Shown: positions 30,201 to 39,977 of the stretch, piece by piece | Position numbering within the stretch: position 1 is the stretch's first letter | Layout: each line of letters begins with the position of its first letter | From: Gemmatimonadales bacterium | GTDB lineage: Bacteria; Gemmatimonadota; Gemmatimonadetes; Gemmatimonadales; GWC2-71-9 | Assembly: GCA_025927545.1 (NCBI GenBank) | Contig: JAICLE010000001.1 | Location: 1-64,000, forward strand | Length of the DNA stretch: 64,000 nt | Direction of reading: 5' to 3' | Program-made: the position numbers and the translations under genes | Notes under the pieces: model-generated | Databases searched by the model: none | Told to the model about the DNA's origin: nothing | What the model saw: the letters and a program-made list of their open reading frames with translations, nothing else

Positions 30201-31595
30201 ATGGCGGGCATCATCCAGCTTCAGACCGAGGTCCCCGGCCCCAGGAGCCGCGCGCTCCTGGCCCGGCGGGCCAGGGCCGTTCCGCGCGGCGTCCCGGCGG
30301 TGACACCGATCTCGGTGGTGCACGCCGAGGGCGCGGTGCTGACCGATGCGGACGGCAATCGGCTTATCGACTTCGCCGGCGGCATCGGGGTGGTGAACAC
30401 GGGCCACCGGCATCCCGCGGTCCTGGAGGCGGTACGGGCACAATTGGACCGGTTCGCGCACCTCGGATTCCCGGTCACCACCTATGAGTCGTACATCGAA
30501 CTCGCCGAGCGGCTGAACCGGGTCACGCCCGGTGCGCATGAGAAGCGCACCTTGTTCGTGAACAGCGGAGCGGAGGCGGTCGAGAACGCAGTGAAAGTCG
30601 CCCGCTACTTTACCGGCCGGCCGGCGGTCGTCTGCTTCGAGCACGGATTTCACGGACGCACCAATCTCGCGCTGGCGCTCACCTCGAAGGTCATGCCCTA
30701 CAAGGCAGGATTTGGCCCGTTCGCGCCGGAGGTGTATCGGATCCCGTATCCCTACTGCTATCGCTGCACGAACGACAGGACCGGCGAGCGCTGCTGCATG
30801 GGGACCACGGGGCAACTGGAGCGGATCTTTGCCACGACGGTCGATCCGGGGTCGGTCGCGGCGATCATTATCGAACTCGAGCTTGGCGAGGGTGGCTTCG
30901 TGCCGGCTCCGGCAGAGTACGTGGAGGCGCTCGCGGCTTTCGCGAAGGCGCACGGCATCCTGGTCATCGCCGATGAGATCCAAACCGGCTTCGGTCGCAC
31001 GGGGAAGCTCTTCGCATGCGAGCACTACGGGCTCGTTCCAGACCTGATCACGACCGCCAAGTCGCTGGCCGGGGGTCTGCCGCTCGCGGCCCTCACGGGC
31101 CGGGCCGATGTCATGGAGGCGCCGCATCCGGGTGGGCTCGGTGGGACCTATGGCGGGAATCCGCTCGCCTGCGTCGCCGGCCTGGCGGTGCTCGATGCGA
31201 TGGAGGCCGAGTCCCTCCCGGCAAAGGGCCGGCGGAGCGGCCACCGCATCCGGGCGCGGTTCCAGGAATGGGCGGAGCGGTTCACCTGTATCGGTGACGT
31301 CCGCGGTCTAGGGGCAATGGTGGCCATGGAGTTGGTGGCTGATCGGAGGACCCGCACCCCCGACAAGGCGATCACGGCGCGCGTCCTGGCTGCGGCGCTC
31401 GGGCGTGGGCTGGTGCTGCTGTCCGCCGGCACGTTCGGAAACGTCATCCGGGTGCTGGCGCCCCTCACGGCAGACGACGAGCTGATCGACGAGGGGCTCG
31501 GCGCCCTGGAGGCGGCACTGGTGGCGACGGTGGGTGGCGATGGCGCGCCTACTCCATGGTCCCCGATCCCTGGCCCAGCGCCTTCGACCAACTGA
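30201..31595 (+). CDS. class III (omega-amino acid / GABA-type) aminotransferase
   Basis: DFAGGIGVVNTGHRHPAV; FVNSGAEAVENAVKVAR; IADEIQTGFGRTGKLFA; ITTAKSLAGGLPLAA. Confidence 0.9.
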   Translation: MAGIIQLQTEVPGPRSRALLARRARAVPRGVPAVTPISVVHAEGAVLTDADGNRLIDFAGGIGVVNTGHRHPAVLEAVRAQLDRFAHLGFPVTTYESYIELAERLNRVTPGAHEKRTLFVNSGAEAVENAVKVARYFTGRPAVVCFEHGFHGRTNLALALTSKVMPYKAGFGPFAPEVYRIPYPYCYRCTNDRTGERCCMGTTGQLERIFATTVDPGSVAAIIIELELGEGGFVPAPAEYVEALAAFAKAHGILVIADEIQTGFGRTGKLFACEHYGLVPDLITTAKSLAGGLPLAALTGRADVMEAPHPGGLGGTYGGNPLACVAGLAVLDAMEAESLPAKGRRSGHRIRARFQEWAERFTCIGDVRGLGAMVAMELVADRRTRTPDKAITARVLAAALGRGLVLLSAGTFGNVIRVLAPLTADDELIDEGLGALEAALVATVGGDGAPTPWSPIPGPAPSTN

Positions 31596-32391
31596 GCGCC
31601 GCACCGCCCCACACTTTCAGGTCGTGTGTTCGGCCTGGTGATGTCGTACGGGTGAACCGGTCGCCCGTAATGACCAGGTGCACCGCCGGCGTAAGGGCAA
31701 GGCCTCCCCTTGTGAACGGCATGCCTGCCGACAGATCGAAATGGGTGAACCCGTCGTCGTGGAAGCTGGCCAGGTCGGGCGAGCCCGGAGTTCCCGGGAT
31801 GCTCTGCCCCGCATCTAACCCGGCCAGCGCGTTGAGAGTTAGCGAGTGCCTCCCGTCGAGGGGCACCGATTGGGCGATGCTGACCTCCAGATACGCACCG
31901 CCGATCTTGTCCACGTCATACCACAGCGCCAACTTCGGGCTGAGGCTCGCGTCGAGAGCCGCCTTGGCATAGACCTCGACGGTGTTGGAGCCCGAGGTAA
32001 ACCCCGCGCCGTTGGGAAAGACGTACAGCAGAGCCCCGCCCGTGAGCGTAAGTTTTTGCACGGGGGCGCTGACTTCCGCCCACGCGTCCACTTCGGCGAC
32101 GTCGAGCGCCGACATGCCGCCGCTCTCGCTGAGATCGTTCCCCGGATCGTCATATCTCCCCAGCTCAACGTTGGCCCACCCGCCGAGAGTCAAGGCGGCA
32201 CTGCCGGCCGGAATCGTCAAATAGACGTCCGGTTGCGCCACCGGTCGATTGGTGAGACTCAGGCCGCGCCATACATAGGCGCTGAAGAGACCAACGTCCG
32301 CACTCATCCTCGCCTGCCCGTAAGAGGGCGTGGTAGTCGCGAGGACACCCGCGACCGCCCAAACTGCCCGCACCACGCTCGCGCACCGCAT
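31549..32391 (-). CDS. putative outer-membrane porin, TorF-like
   Basis: Signal peptide; SADVGLFSAYVWRGLSLTNRPVAQPDVYLTI; amphipathic beta segments; overlaps end of the aminotransferase gene. Confidence 0.65.
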   Translation of the reverse strand: MRCASVVRAVWAVAGVLATTTPSYGQARMSADVGLFSAYVWRGLSLTNRPVAQPDVYLTIPAGSAALTLGGWANVELGRYDDPGNDLSESGGMSALDVAEVDAWAEVSAPVQKLTLTGGALLYVFPNGAGFTSGSNTVEVYAKAALDASLSPKLALWYDVDKIGGAYLEVSIAQSVPLDGRHSLTLNALAGLDAGQSIPGTPGSPDLASFHDDGFTHFDLSAGMPFTRGGLALTPAVHLVITGDRFTRTTSPGRTHDLKVWGGAALSWSKALGQGSGTME

Positions 32392-32443
32392 CGTAGGTCT
32401 CCTGTCCGAGAGGGGCTGTGAAGGTGCCCGGAGGCAACGAAAT

Positions 32444-32467
32444 GGCCCGCTCGACTTCGAGCGGGCC
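32444..32467 (-). promoter_or_regulatory. stable hairpin in the 5' leader of the TorF-like gene (attenuator-like)
   Basis: ggcccgctcg-actt-cgagcgggcc, 10 bp perfect stem about 50 nt upstream of the start codon. Confidence 0.5.
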
Positions 32468-32763
32468 GGAACCACTGCATGCGACCTGCACCCGGAAAAC
32501 GGCTCGACCCTACGTGGAACGGCAGGGGCTGGCTGACGAGGTGAGGCTTAAATTTCGCAAAAGGAGCATTTTCCAATCTACAATCCTGCACAAAATCGTC
32601 AAGGCTGACGCACATTGACCGTACATTGTGCGCCAATTGCACATAATGATCTACATAGGGCGTATCGGGCCAAGCTCCTCCCATGCGCCGCGGGCGGCAC
32701 ATTGCGAACTCACGCGCGGTGGTGCAGCTTGTCAGGATCCCTCCCCCGCAGAGGAGACCCCGC

Positions 32764-34236
32764 TTGGATTCCAGGTCCTCCTTCATCCAGCGATTCGGCG
32801 ATCTCATCGCGCTACTGCGCGCCGACCCCGGAAACGACGCCGCCCAGGATCTCGCGCTCACGGCGGCCACCGGCGCGGTGGCGGCTCAAGCCGTCGAAGT
32901 CGAAGCCGGCATTCACTGGAGCGTGATTCCCGAGGACCTGACGCTCAAAGGCCGCCTCCTCGCCCGCCAGGTGGACGTGTTGCGTGTGGCCGCGGGCGCC
33001 GAGCCGCACGAGCTGCTGGCGCTCGCGCGGGCGCTGTCGCACGACGTCACCCCGTTGCCATCCTCGCCTCACATCGAGCTCGAGATGGTGCAGCGCCTCG
33101 CCCCGCCGGACGGAGAACCGGGCGGCGGAGCGGAGCGGCCCGCCGAGCCGTCGGTCCAGCCACGGCGCGCCGCCGAGCGGCGCGGATGGGGTGACCGCCG
33201 GCGTCCGGGAGCCGCGCATCACCGGGGCTTCGAGCGACGGCGTGGGGCGGATCGGCGCGCCGGCGGAGAGCGGCGCCTGGAGCTGGTCAGGAATCAGCGG
33301 GCCGAGATCGCCCGGCTCCACGAAGTGCTCGGGCGAGCGGTCCGCGCGTGCGCGTGGGATGCGGCGCTCGCCGCGGCGGTGGCACTGGTGCGGCTGGCGC
33401 CGAGGGTCCCGGCGCCGGAGCGGCGGAGCTACGGGATCCAGCTCCGCCGCGCGGTTCCCCGGCGCGCCATCGAGTCACTGACCGATCTGGCCGAGCGGGA
33501 GATCGAGCTGCGTGCGGCGACGGCGGAGGTGCTCCGCTGGATCGGGCTCGATGCGGCGCAGATCCTCCTGGGCCGGCTGGTGGAGGGCGGCGCTGCGGGA
33601 ACCATGGGTTTCTACTACGATGTGCTCGGGGCGATGCCCGGTGTGTACCCCTTGGTGACGCCGTTGCTGGCGGGCCGCTACGTGCACGAGATGCGTCACG
33701 GTGCCGCGCTGCTGGGCCGCCTGGGGCGGCCGGATGGAATCGGCCAGCTCGCGCCACTGCTGAGCCACCCGGACGCCACGGTACGGGCGGCCGCGGTACG
33801 CGCGATCGGCCAGATCCACGACGGCCCCGCCGCCGACCCGTTGCGGCAGGCGCTCCGCCATCCCGACCCCCACACGCGGGCTGCCGCCGCCGAGGCGATC
33901 GCGACCTGGCGTGGCGGGGCGCTCGCACTGCTGCTGGTGGCCGCACTCGGCGCCGAGCGCGACCGCGAGGCGTGGCACGCGCTTGTCACCGCGCTGGGCA
34001 GCGTCGGGACCCTGGAAAGTTGCGCCGCGCTCGCGGGTGTGGCCGTCAGCCGCCGCCGCCTGCTCCGGCGGGAGGGACACACGACAGGGCAGCGCCTTGC
34101 CGCGGTGGCCGCGCTCGCCCTGGCCCACTCATCTACCTCCCGGGCCACCCTGGAGCGGCTCGCCCGGGACGGGGACGGCACCATCCGGTACGCCGCCGAC
34201 CGGATCTTGCGGGCGGAACGGCAGCGCGCCGGCTGA
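32764..34236 (+). CDS. HEAT-repeat domain protein
   Basis: TTG start preceded by gaggaga; AAVRAIGQIHDGPAADPLRQALRHPDPHTRAAAAEAIA; an ATG at 32683 is an alternative start. Confidence 0.7.
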   Translation: MDSRSSFIQRFGDLIALLRADPGNDAAQDLALTAATGAVAAQAVEVEAGIHWSVIPEDLTLKGRLLARQVDVLRVAAGAEPHELLALARALSHDVTPLPSSPHIELEMVQRLAPPDGEPGGGAERPAEPSVQPRRAAERRGWGDRRRPGAAHHRGFERRRGADRRAGGERRLELVRNQRAEIARLHEVLGRAVRACAWDAALAAAVALVRLAPRVPAPERRSYGIQLRRAVPRRAIESLTDLAEREIELRAATAEVLRWIGLDAAQILLGRLVEGGAAGTMGFYYDVLGAMPGVYPLVTPLLAGRYVHEMRHGAALLGRLGRPDGIGQLAPLLSHPDATVRAAAVRAIGQIHDGPAADPLRQALRHPDPHTRAAAAEAIATWRGGALALLLVAALGAERDREAWHALVTALGSVGTLESCAALAGVAVSRRRLLRREGHTTGQRLAAVAALALAHSSTSRATLERLARDGDGTIRYAADRILRAERQRAG

Positions 34237-34239
34237 CGT

Positions 34240-34845
34240 TCAGCGGTGCACGCCGAAGCCGTCGATCTGCAGGTCCAGGTGGTGGTTGGCCCGGATCCCG
34301 ACGATGCCGTTCACGTCCGTCGCGCTGGCCTTGAGGCTGTGCACCGGCTGGCCGTTCACCTTGAAGACCACCTCGCCAGGCTCCTTCTTGTTGTCGATCT
34401 CCAGCAGATTGGTGGCGGTTCCCTTCGTATTCAGCTTGTGCACGGCCGGACTCGGCACCCAACCCCGGGTAATGTCGGCCGTCTGCTCGCCCTCGCGCCG
34501 CTTGATGAGGTAGCTTCCGTCGCCCCGCACCAGGAAGTAGGTGTACTGCTGGGCCGCGCCGTTCAGGTCCTGGCCTCCGTAGAACAGCCCGTAGCCCTCG
34601 GGGTGGGCCGTCTTTCGGGTCTGGGTAAAGGTGGCGAGCGTGTGGACAGGCCCGCTGCCCCGCGTGTCTTCGCGGTACAGGATGATGGCGGGGCCTAGCG
34701 TTACATGTATCCCCCTGCCCATTCGAACGACCTTCGCGGAGGCCACCCCGGCGGTGCCGTCGGCGCGGGCGGACCACCCGTCGGGGAGCGTGCCGAGGAA
34801 GAGAGCGGGGAACAGCAGCAGACCGGCGGCGGTGAGTGCGCGCAT
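34240..34845 (-). CDS. secreted protein, DUF1080/LamG-like fold
   Basis: Signal peptide MRALTAAGLLLFPALFLGTLPDG; GYGLFYGGQDLNG...YTYFLVRGDGSYLIKRR; VFKVNGQPVHSL. Confidence 0.6.
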   Translation of the reverse strand: MRALTAAGLLLFPALFLGTLPDGWSARADGTAGVASAKVVRMGRGIHVTLGPAIILYREDTRGSGPVHTLATFTQTRKTAHPEGYGLFYGGQDLNGAAQQYTYFLVRGDGSYLIKRREGEQTADITRGWVPSPAVHKLNTKGTATNLLEIDNKKEPGEVVFKVNGQPVHSLKASATDVNGIVGIRANHHLDLQIDGFGVHR

Positions 34846-34936
34846 GCGACTCCTCGTGGAAAGGGTCAGCGGGTTGCGGAGACCGCCCCGGCCGCGCTAA
34901 CCTACGGCGCCGCAAACCGGGGATCGGAGACAGGCC

Positions 34937-35113
34937 ATGATGTACTGGATCGGAGTGCTGCTGGCCTCGATCGGGGCCACCCTCATCCTGAGCGCCCTCG
35001 CCCTGGTGTCGGCGCTGGTGGGCGTTCTGGTGAACGCCTCCATCGTGCTCGTCTCGGGGCCCATGATCGACCGCCTGCTTGCCATGCGTGGTCGGGCCAT
35101 TGTCCGCCGCTAG
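34937..35113 (+). CDS. small hydrophobic membrane protein (58 aa), below the supplied ORF cutoff
   Basis: ggagacagg upstream of ATG; MMYWIGVLLASIGATLILSALALVSALVGVLVNASIVLVSGPMIDRLLAMRGRAIVRR*. Confidence 0.5.
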   Translation: MMYWIGVLLASIGATLILSALALVSALVGVLVNASIVLVSGPMIDRLLAMRGRAIVRR

Positions 35114-35115
35114 CC

Positions 35116-35475
35116 TCAGGAGCCCGCCGGCTCCTGGCCAGCTTCCGGCGTGCTGGCAGCGCGCACCGCGGCCTCGTAATTGATCTTGAGGCTGCCCAGG
35201 AGCTCCCGCAGGCCGCGCACCTTCATTTGCAGACCGCCTCCCCGCCGGGTCATCGTGCCCATGATTCCGGCGGTCTCGGCGATGCCCGTCAGGCTCAACG
35301 CTCCCGCCTCACCCTTGATCTGATCGAGCAGCCGCGCCAGCCCGCGAACGACGATGTCGTCGGCTCGGAGGGCGGCCATTTCTTCGACCACGGCCCGAAT
35401 GCGGTCGAACCGCGGCGGCAGGGTCTGCAGATAGGCGAGTTGCGCCTGCTGGCGCGAGGAAAGCTTTAGGGCCAT
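35116..35475 (-). CDS. small helical protein, possible degenerate Hpt-like domain
   Basis: 119 aa; LDQIKGEAGALSLTGIAETAGIMG resembles the Hpt HxxKG..G..G pattern without the His. Confidence 0.5.
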   Translation of the reverse strand: MALKLSSRQQAQLAYLQTLPPRFDRIRAVVEEMAALRADDIVVRGLARLLDQIKGEAGALSLTGIAETAGIMGTMTRRGGGLQMKVRGLRELLGSLKINYEAAVRAASTPEAGQEPAGS

Positions 35476-35613
35476 CCCTGAATCTCTCGTGAAGGCGTTC
35501 CGTAGGGCAACGGGTCGCATGGGGTCCCCTGTCGAACCGGGACGCCCGCGAACGACCACAGAGGCGACAGCCAGCTCCAGCCGTTCCACCGAGCGCAAGA
35601 GGGTGTCCACCCA

Positions 35614-38600
35614 GTGAAGCTTTCGGACCTGTCCATCCGCCGGCCCGTGCTCGCCAGCATGGTGAGCCTCGCGCTCATCCTGTTCGGCGCCATCGGCTAC
35701 ACCCGTCTGGCCGTGCGCGAGTTCCCCGATGTGGATCCGCCCATCGTCTCGGTGAGCACCGAGCTGCCGGGCGCCAATCCGCAGGTCGTTGAATCGGCGG
35801 TCACCGACATTCTGGAGGAGGAGCTCAGCACCGTCGAGGGGCTGCGCACCCTTACGAGCTCGAGCGCCGAAGGGTTCAGCAACATCACCCTCGAGTTCAA
35901 CCTCGAGCGCGGCGTCGAGGCGGCCGCCCAGGACGTACGCGACAAGGTGGCCCGCGTCCGCGGCCGGCTGCCCGAGGAAGTGCGCGAGCCGGTGGTCGCC
36001 AAGCAGGAGGCCGACGCGCAGCCGTTCTTCTGGCTGGCACTGTCGGGCGCGAACTACGATCTGCTGCAGCTCTCCGACCTGGGCGATCGTCTGGTGAAGA
36101 GCCGCCTGCAGACCCTGCCGGGAGTGGGGCAGGCCCGCATCTTCGGCGAGCGCCGCTTCTCCATGCGGGTATGGCTGTCGGCCGCCGAGCTCTCGGCGCG
36201 CGGCCTCACCGTGCAGGATGTGCAGCAGGCGATCCGGAGCCGCAACGTCGAGGTGCCGGCCGGCCGAATCGAGTCGGAGCGGCGCGAGTTCACGGTGCGC
36301 TCCCTGGGCGAGCTCAAGACTCCCGAGCAGTTCGCCGACCTGGTGGTGTCGAGCACCGGGGGCGTGCTGGTCAAGCTGCGGGACCTGGGCCGCGTGGAGC
36401 TCGGCGCCGAGGACGACCGGAGCCTGCTCCGGTTCAATGGGACGTCCGCCGTAGCGATCGGCGTGGTTCGCCAATCCAAGGCGAACATCATCCAGGTGGC
36501 GGACGCCATCCGGAACGAGCTGCCGAAGATCCAGGAGTCGCTCCCGCCCGGCGTCAGGCTCAACGTGGCGTTCGACGAATCCATCTTCGTGTCCCGATCC
36601 ATCCGCGAGGCGCAGGAGACGTTGATCATCGCCGCGGCGCTGGTGGTCATCATCATCTTCATCTTCCTCCGAAACCTGCGGGCCACCATCATCCCCGGAC
36701 TCGCGATCCCGACCTCGATCGTCGCGACGTTCGCGATCATGTACTTCCTGGGCTTCTCCATCAACAACTTCACGCTGCTCGCCCTCACGCTGGCGATCGG
36801 CATCGTGGTGGACGACGCGATCATCGTGCTGGAGAACGCGTACCGCCATCAGGAGGAGCTGGGCGAGAGTCCGGAGGCCGCGGCCACGAATGGCACCCGC
36901 GAGATCGGGTTCGCGGTCATCGCCACGACCATCTCGCTGGTGGCGGTGTTTACCCCGCTTGCGTTCCTCAAGGGCTCGACCGGACGGCTGTTCAACGAGT
37001 TCGGCATCGCGGTGGCGGGCGCGGTGGTGGTCTCGGGATTCGTGGCCCTCACCCTGACGCCCATGCTCTGCGCCAGGATCCTGCGCGTGCCGACGCGGCA
37101 CGGCGTGCTCTACCGCGTGCTGGAGCGCGGCTTCAACGCCCTGGCCACCGGCTACGCCCGCACGCTCCGCGCGGCCGTGCGGCACCGCTACGCCCTGGTC
37201 GGGGCGGTCGTGCTGCTCACGCTGGGCGCCGTGGTGGTGTTCCGCTCGCTCAAGCGGGAATTCGTCCCGCCCGAGGACAAGGGCTGGTTCTTCTCCATCA
37301 TCATCGCTCCCGAAGGCTCGTCGCTGGCGTACACGGACGGGTATCAGCGGCAGGCGGAGGCGGTGCTCGACAAGACCAAGGACGTGGAGAGCTACTTCAG
37401 CGTGGTCAACATCGGTGACGGGGTGAGCCGGGGAATGATCTTCACCAACCTGGTGGATTTCGACCGGCGGACCCGGTCGATTCAGGACATCCTCGGCGAG
37501 GTCCAGGGCGGCTACTTCGCGATTCCCGGAGTGTTCGCCTTCGCCAACAATCCGCCGGCGTTCGGTTTCGGGAACCCGGTACAGTTCGTCATCCAGAACC
37601 CCGACTTCGACCTGCTGGTGAAGGGCAACGACACGCTCCTTGCCCGCGCGCGGCAGGTGAAGGGGTTGATCAACGTGGACAGCGACCTCCGGGTAAACAA
37701 GCCGGAGCTGACGGTAAACTTCGACCGCGACCGCGCCGAAGACCTGGGCGTGCCCGTGGGCGACGTCGCCACCACCCTGCAGGTGCTGCTCGGCGGCAAC
37801 CGCACCAGCACCTTCACCCGCAACAACAAGCAGTACGACGTCATCGTGCAGCTCGACCCTCGCGCGCGCGCCACGCCGAGCGACATGACGGGACTGTACG
37901 TGCGCGGACGCGCCGGCGAGTTGGTCAAGCTGGAGGCGCTCGCCAGCGTGAAGGAAGGGGTGGGCCCGCGCGAGCTGAACCACTTCAACCGGGTCCGGGC
38001 TTCCACCCTGACGGCCGGGCTTGCTCCCGGCTTCACCCTGGGCGAGGCGCTCGACTCGCTCACCCGGATCGCGAGCGAGGTGCTCCCGAAGGGCAGCAGC
38101 ACGGCACTGGCCGGGGAGTCGCGGGAGCTCGACGAGAGCGGCTCCTCGCTGTATTTCGCGTTCCTCCTGGCACTGCTGGTGGTGTTCATGGTGTTGGCGA
38201 GCCAGTTCGAGTCGCTGATCCACCCATTTACCGTGCTCCTGGCCGTGCCGCTGGCCGTCACCGGCGCGCTGTTCACCCTCAAGCTGGCCGGGGCGACTCT
38301 CAACCTGTACAGCCAGATCGGGATGATCCTGCTCATCGGCCTGGTAACCAAGAACTCCATCCTCCTGGTGGAGTACATCAATCAGCTTCGGGAGCGCGGG
38401 ATGAGCACCCTGGATGCAGCCCTCGAGTCGGGGCGCATCCGCTTTCGACCCATCCTCATGACGTCGGTGGCCACGGTCATGGGCGCGGTGCCGATCGCCT
38501 TCGGTCTGGGCGCGGGATCGATCAGCCGCCGGCCGCTCGGCTATGCCATCGTGGGCGGGGTACTCTTCTCTACACTGCTCACGCTCTACGTGGTACCCGC

Positions 38601-38691
38601 CGTCTACGTGATCTTCGATGGTCTGCGCCAGCGAGTCAGAGGCCGGCGCGAGACGGGCCAGCCGTCGCTTGCCGCGCTGGAGGCCGAGTGA
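35614..38691 (+). CDS. RND efflux transporter permease (AcrB/MexF family)
   Basis: GTG start; IRRPVLASMVSLALILFGAIGYTRLAVREFPDVDPPIVSVSTELPGANPQVVE; 12-TM RND organisation. Confidence 0.95.
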   Translation: MKLSDLSIRRPVLASMVSLALILFGAIGYTRLAVREFPDVDPPIVSVSTELPGANPQVVESAVTDILEEELSTVEGLRTLTSSSAEGFSNITLEFNLERGVEAAAQDVRDKVARVRGRLPEEVREPVVAKQEADAQPFFWLALSGANYDLLQLSDLGDRLVKSRLQTLPGVGQARIFGERRFSMRVWLSAAELSARGLTVQDVQQAIRSRNVEVPAGRIESERREFTVRSLGELKTPEQFADLVVSSTGGVLVKLRDLGRVELGAEDDRSLLRFNGTSAVAIGVVRQSKANIIQVADAIRNELPKIQESLPPGVRLNVAFDESIFVSRSIREAQETLIIAAALVVIIIFIFLRNLRATIIPGLAIPTSIVATFAIMYFLGFSINNFTLLALTLAIGIVVDDAIIVLENAYRHQEELGESPEAAATNGTREIGFAVIATTISLVAVFTPLAFLKGSTGRLFNEFGIAVAGAVVVSGFVALTLTPMLCARILRVPTRHGVLYRVLERGFNALATGYARTLRAAVRHRYALVGAVVLLTLGAVVVFRSLKREFVPPEDKGWFFSIIIAPEGSSLAYTDGYQRQAEAVLDKTKDVESYFSVVNIGDGVSRGMIFTNLVDFDRRTRSIQDILGEVQGGYFAIPGVFAFANNPPAFGFGNPVQFVIQNPDFDLLVKGNDTLLARARQVKGLINVDSDLRVNKPELTVNFDRDRAEDLGVPVGDVATTLQVLLGGNRTSTFTRNNKQYDVIVQLDPRARATPSDMTGLYVRGRAGELVKLEALASVKEGVGPRELNHFNRVRASTLTAGLAPGFTLGEALDSLTRIASEVLPKGSSTALAGESRELDESGSSLYFAFLLALLVVFMVLASQFESLIHPFTVLLAVPLAVTGALFTLKLAGATLNLYSQIGMILLIGLVTKNSILLVEYINQLRERGMSTLDAALESGRIRFRPILMTSVATVMGAVPIAFGLGAGSISRRPLGYAIVGGVLFSTLLTLYVVPAVYVIFDGLRQRVRGRRETGQPSLAALEAE

Positions 38692-39977
38692 TCCTCGGAC
38701 TGCTGCTCGCGCTGCAGGCCACGGCGTCGCTTCAAGCCCAGGTCCAGGCGCCCCGCGTGACCCTCGACCAGGCGATCGCCCGGGCCGCCCGGCTCGATCC
38801 GAACTACGTCCGGGCGCTCGGCCAGGTGGACAACGCCGAGTGGGGCCGCCGCGCCGCTCTGGCGGTGTTCGTGCTCCCGTCGCTCGGCGTCTCGATCGAT
38901 GCCACCCGGTACTCGACCGAATTCTTCAACATCGGCACGGGGCGGAATCAGAGCGACGCCGTCAACGCCACCTTCCAGGCGAGCTATGACGTGTTCAACG
39001 CCAGGAAGCTCGCCGACCTCGGCCGAACGCGGGCGGAGCTAGAGAGCGCCGACGCGGGCGAGCTCGAGCAGCGGTTCCGCTCCGCGCTCCTGACCGAAGC
39101 GGATTACTACGATGTACTGCAGAACCAGGAGCTGGCCCGGGTCGCGGCCGACCGGACGCAGCGGGCGGAGGAAGGGCTGGGCATTGCCCGGGCACGCGTG
39201 GTGTCGGGCGCGGCCGTTCAGAGCGACTCGCTGCAGCTCGTGCTCGAGCTGACGCAGGCGCGGACCGACCAGCTCCGGCGGGACGCGGCGCTCCGGGTGG
39301 CCCGCCTGCAGCTCGGCCGCCGGGTGGGCGAAGCGGGCCCGGTGGACGCCGAGCCGGTGGACACCGCACCGGCGCCGGAGTTGCCGCTGGGACTTGACGA
39401 GGCGGTGCAGCTCGCCGTTACCCAGGGGCCGCAGTATCGGGCCGCTCGCGCCGGCGAGCGGGCGGCGTCGGCGCTCCTCAAGGCCGAGCGGGGCCAGTAC
39501 CTGCCGCAGGTCACGCTGCTCGGAACCCACGTCCGGTTCGACGATAGCTTCTTTCCGAGCGCCCGAAACGTCTCCTCCATCGCACTGAGCGTCTCGCTGC
39601 CGATCTGGGACGACGGTCGGCGCGAGCTGGCGATCTCCCAGGCACGGGTCAACCGCGATGTGTCGCGCGCCATCCGCGAGGACCTGGAGCGGGCGGCACG
39701 TCCCGATGTTACCCAGGCATATGAGGCGTACGTGACGGCGAGGGCCACGGCGGCGCTCTCGAGCACCGGTGTCCTGGTGGCGCAGGAAAACTACCGGGTG
39801 CAGGAATCGCGCTACCGGGCGGGCTCCACGACGATCCTCGACGTGCTCGATGCCCAGATCCGTCTCACCCAGTCCGAGGCCGATCTGGTTCAGGCCCGCT
39901 ACGCCGCCCGGCTGGCCCTCGCCGGTCTGGAGGCGATTCTGGGCCACCGACTCTTCACGAACAGGAATGTCCCGTGA
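38688..39977 (+). CDS. TolC-family outer membrane efflux protein
   Basis: GTG start overlapping upstream stop; VTLDQAIARAARLDPNYVRALGQVD; RVQESRYRAGSTTILDVLDAQIRLTQSEADLVQARY. Confidence 0.92.
   Translation: MILGLLLALQATASLQAQVQAPRVTLDQAIARAARLDPNYVRALGQVDNAEWGRRAALAVFVLPSLGVSIDATRYSTEFFNIGTGRNQSDAVNATFQASYDVFNARKLADLGRTRAELESADAGELEQRFRSALLTEADYYDVLQNQELARVAADRTQRAEEGLGIARARVVSGAAVQSDSLQLVLELTQARTDQLRRDAALRVARLQLGRRVGEAGPVDAEPVDTAPAPELPLGLDEAVQLAVTQGPQYRAARAGERAASALLKAERGQYLPQVTLLGTHVRFDDSFFPSARNVSSIALSVSLPIWDDGRRELAISQARVNRDVSRAIREDLERAARPDVTQAYEAYVTARATAALSSTGVLVAQENYRVQESRYRAGSTTILDVLDAQIRLTQSEADLVQARYAARLALAGLEAILGHRLFTNRNVP

Noticed and set aside
35116-38223. 1035-aa minus-strand ORF across the RND permease
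   Set aside because: Antisense shadow; only the last 119 codons (from 35475) look like a real gene.
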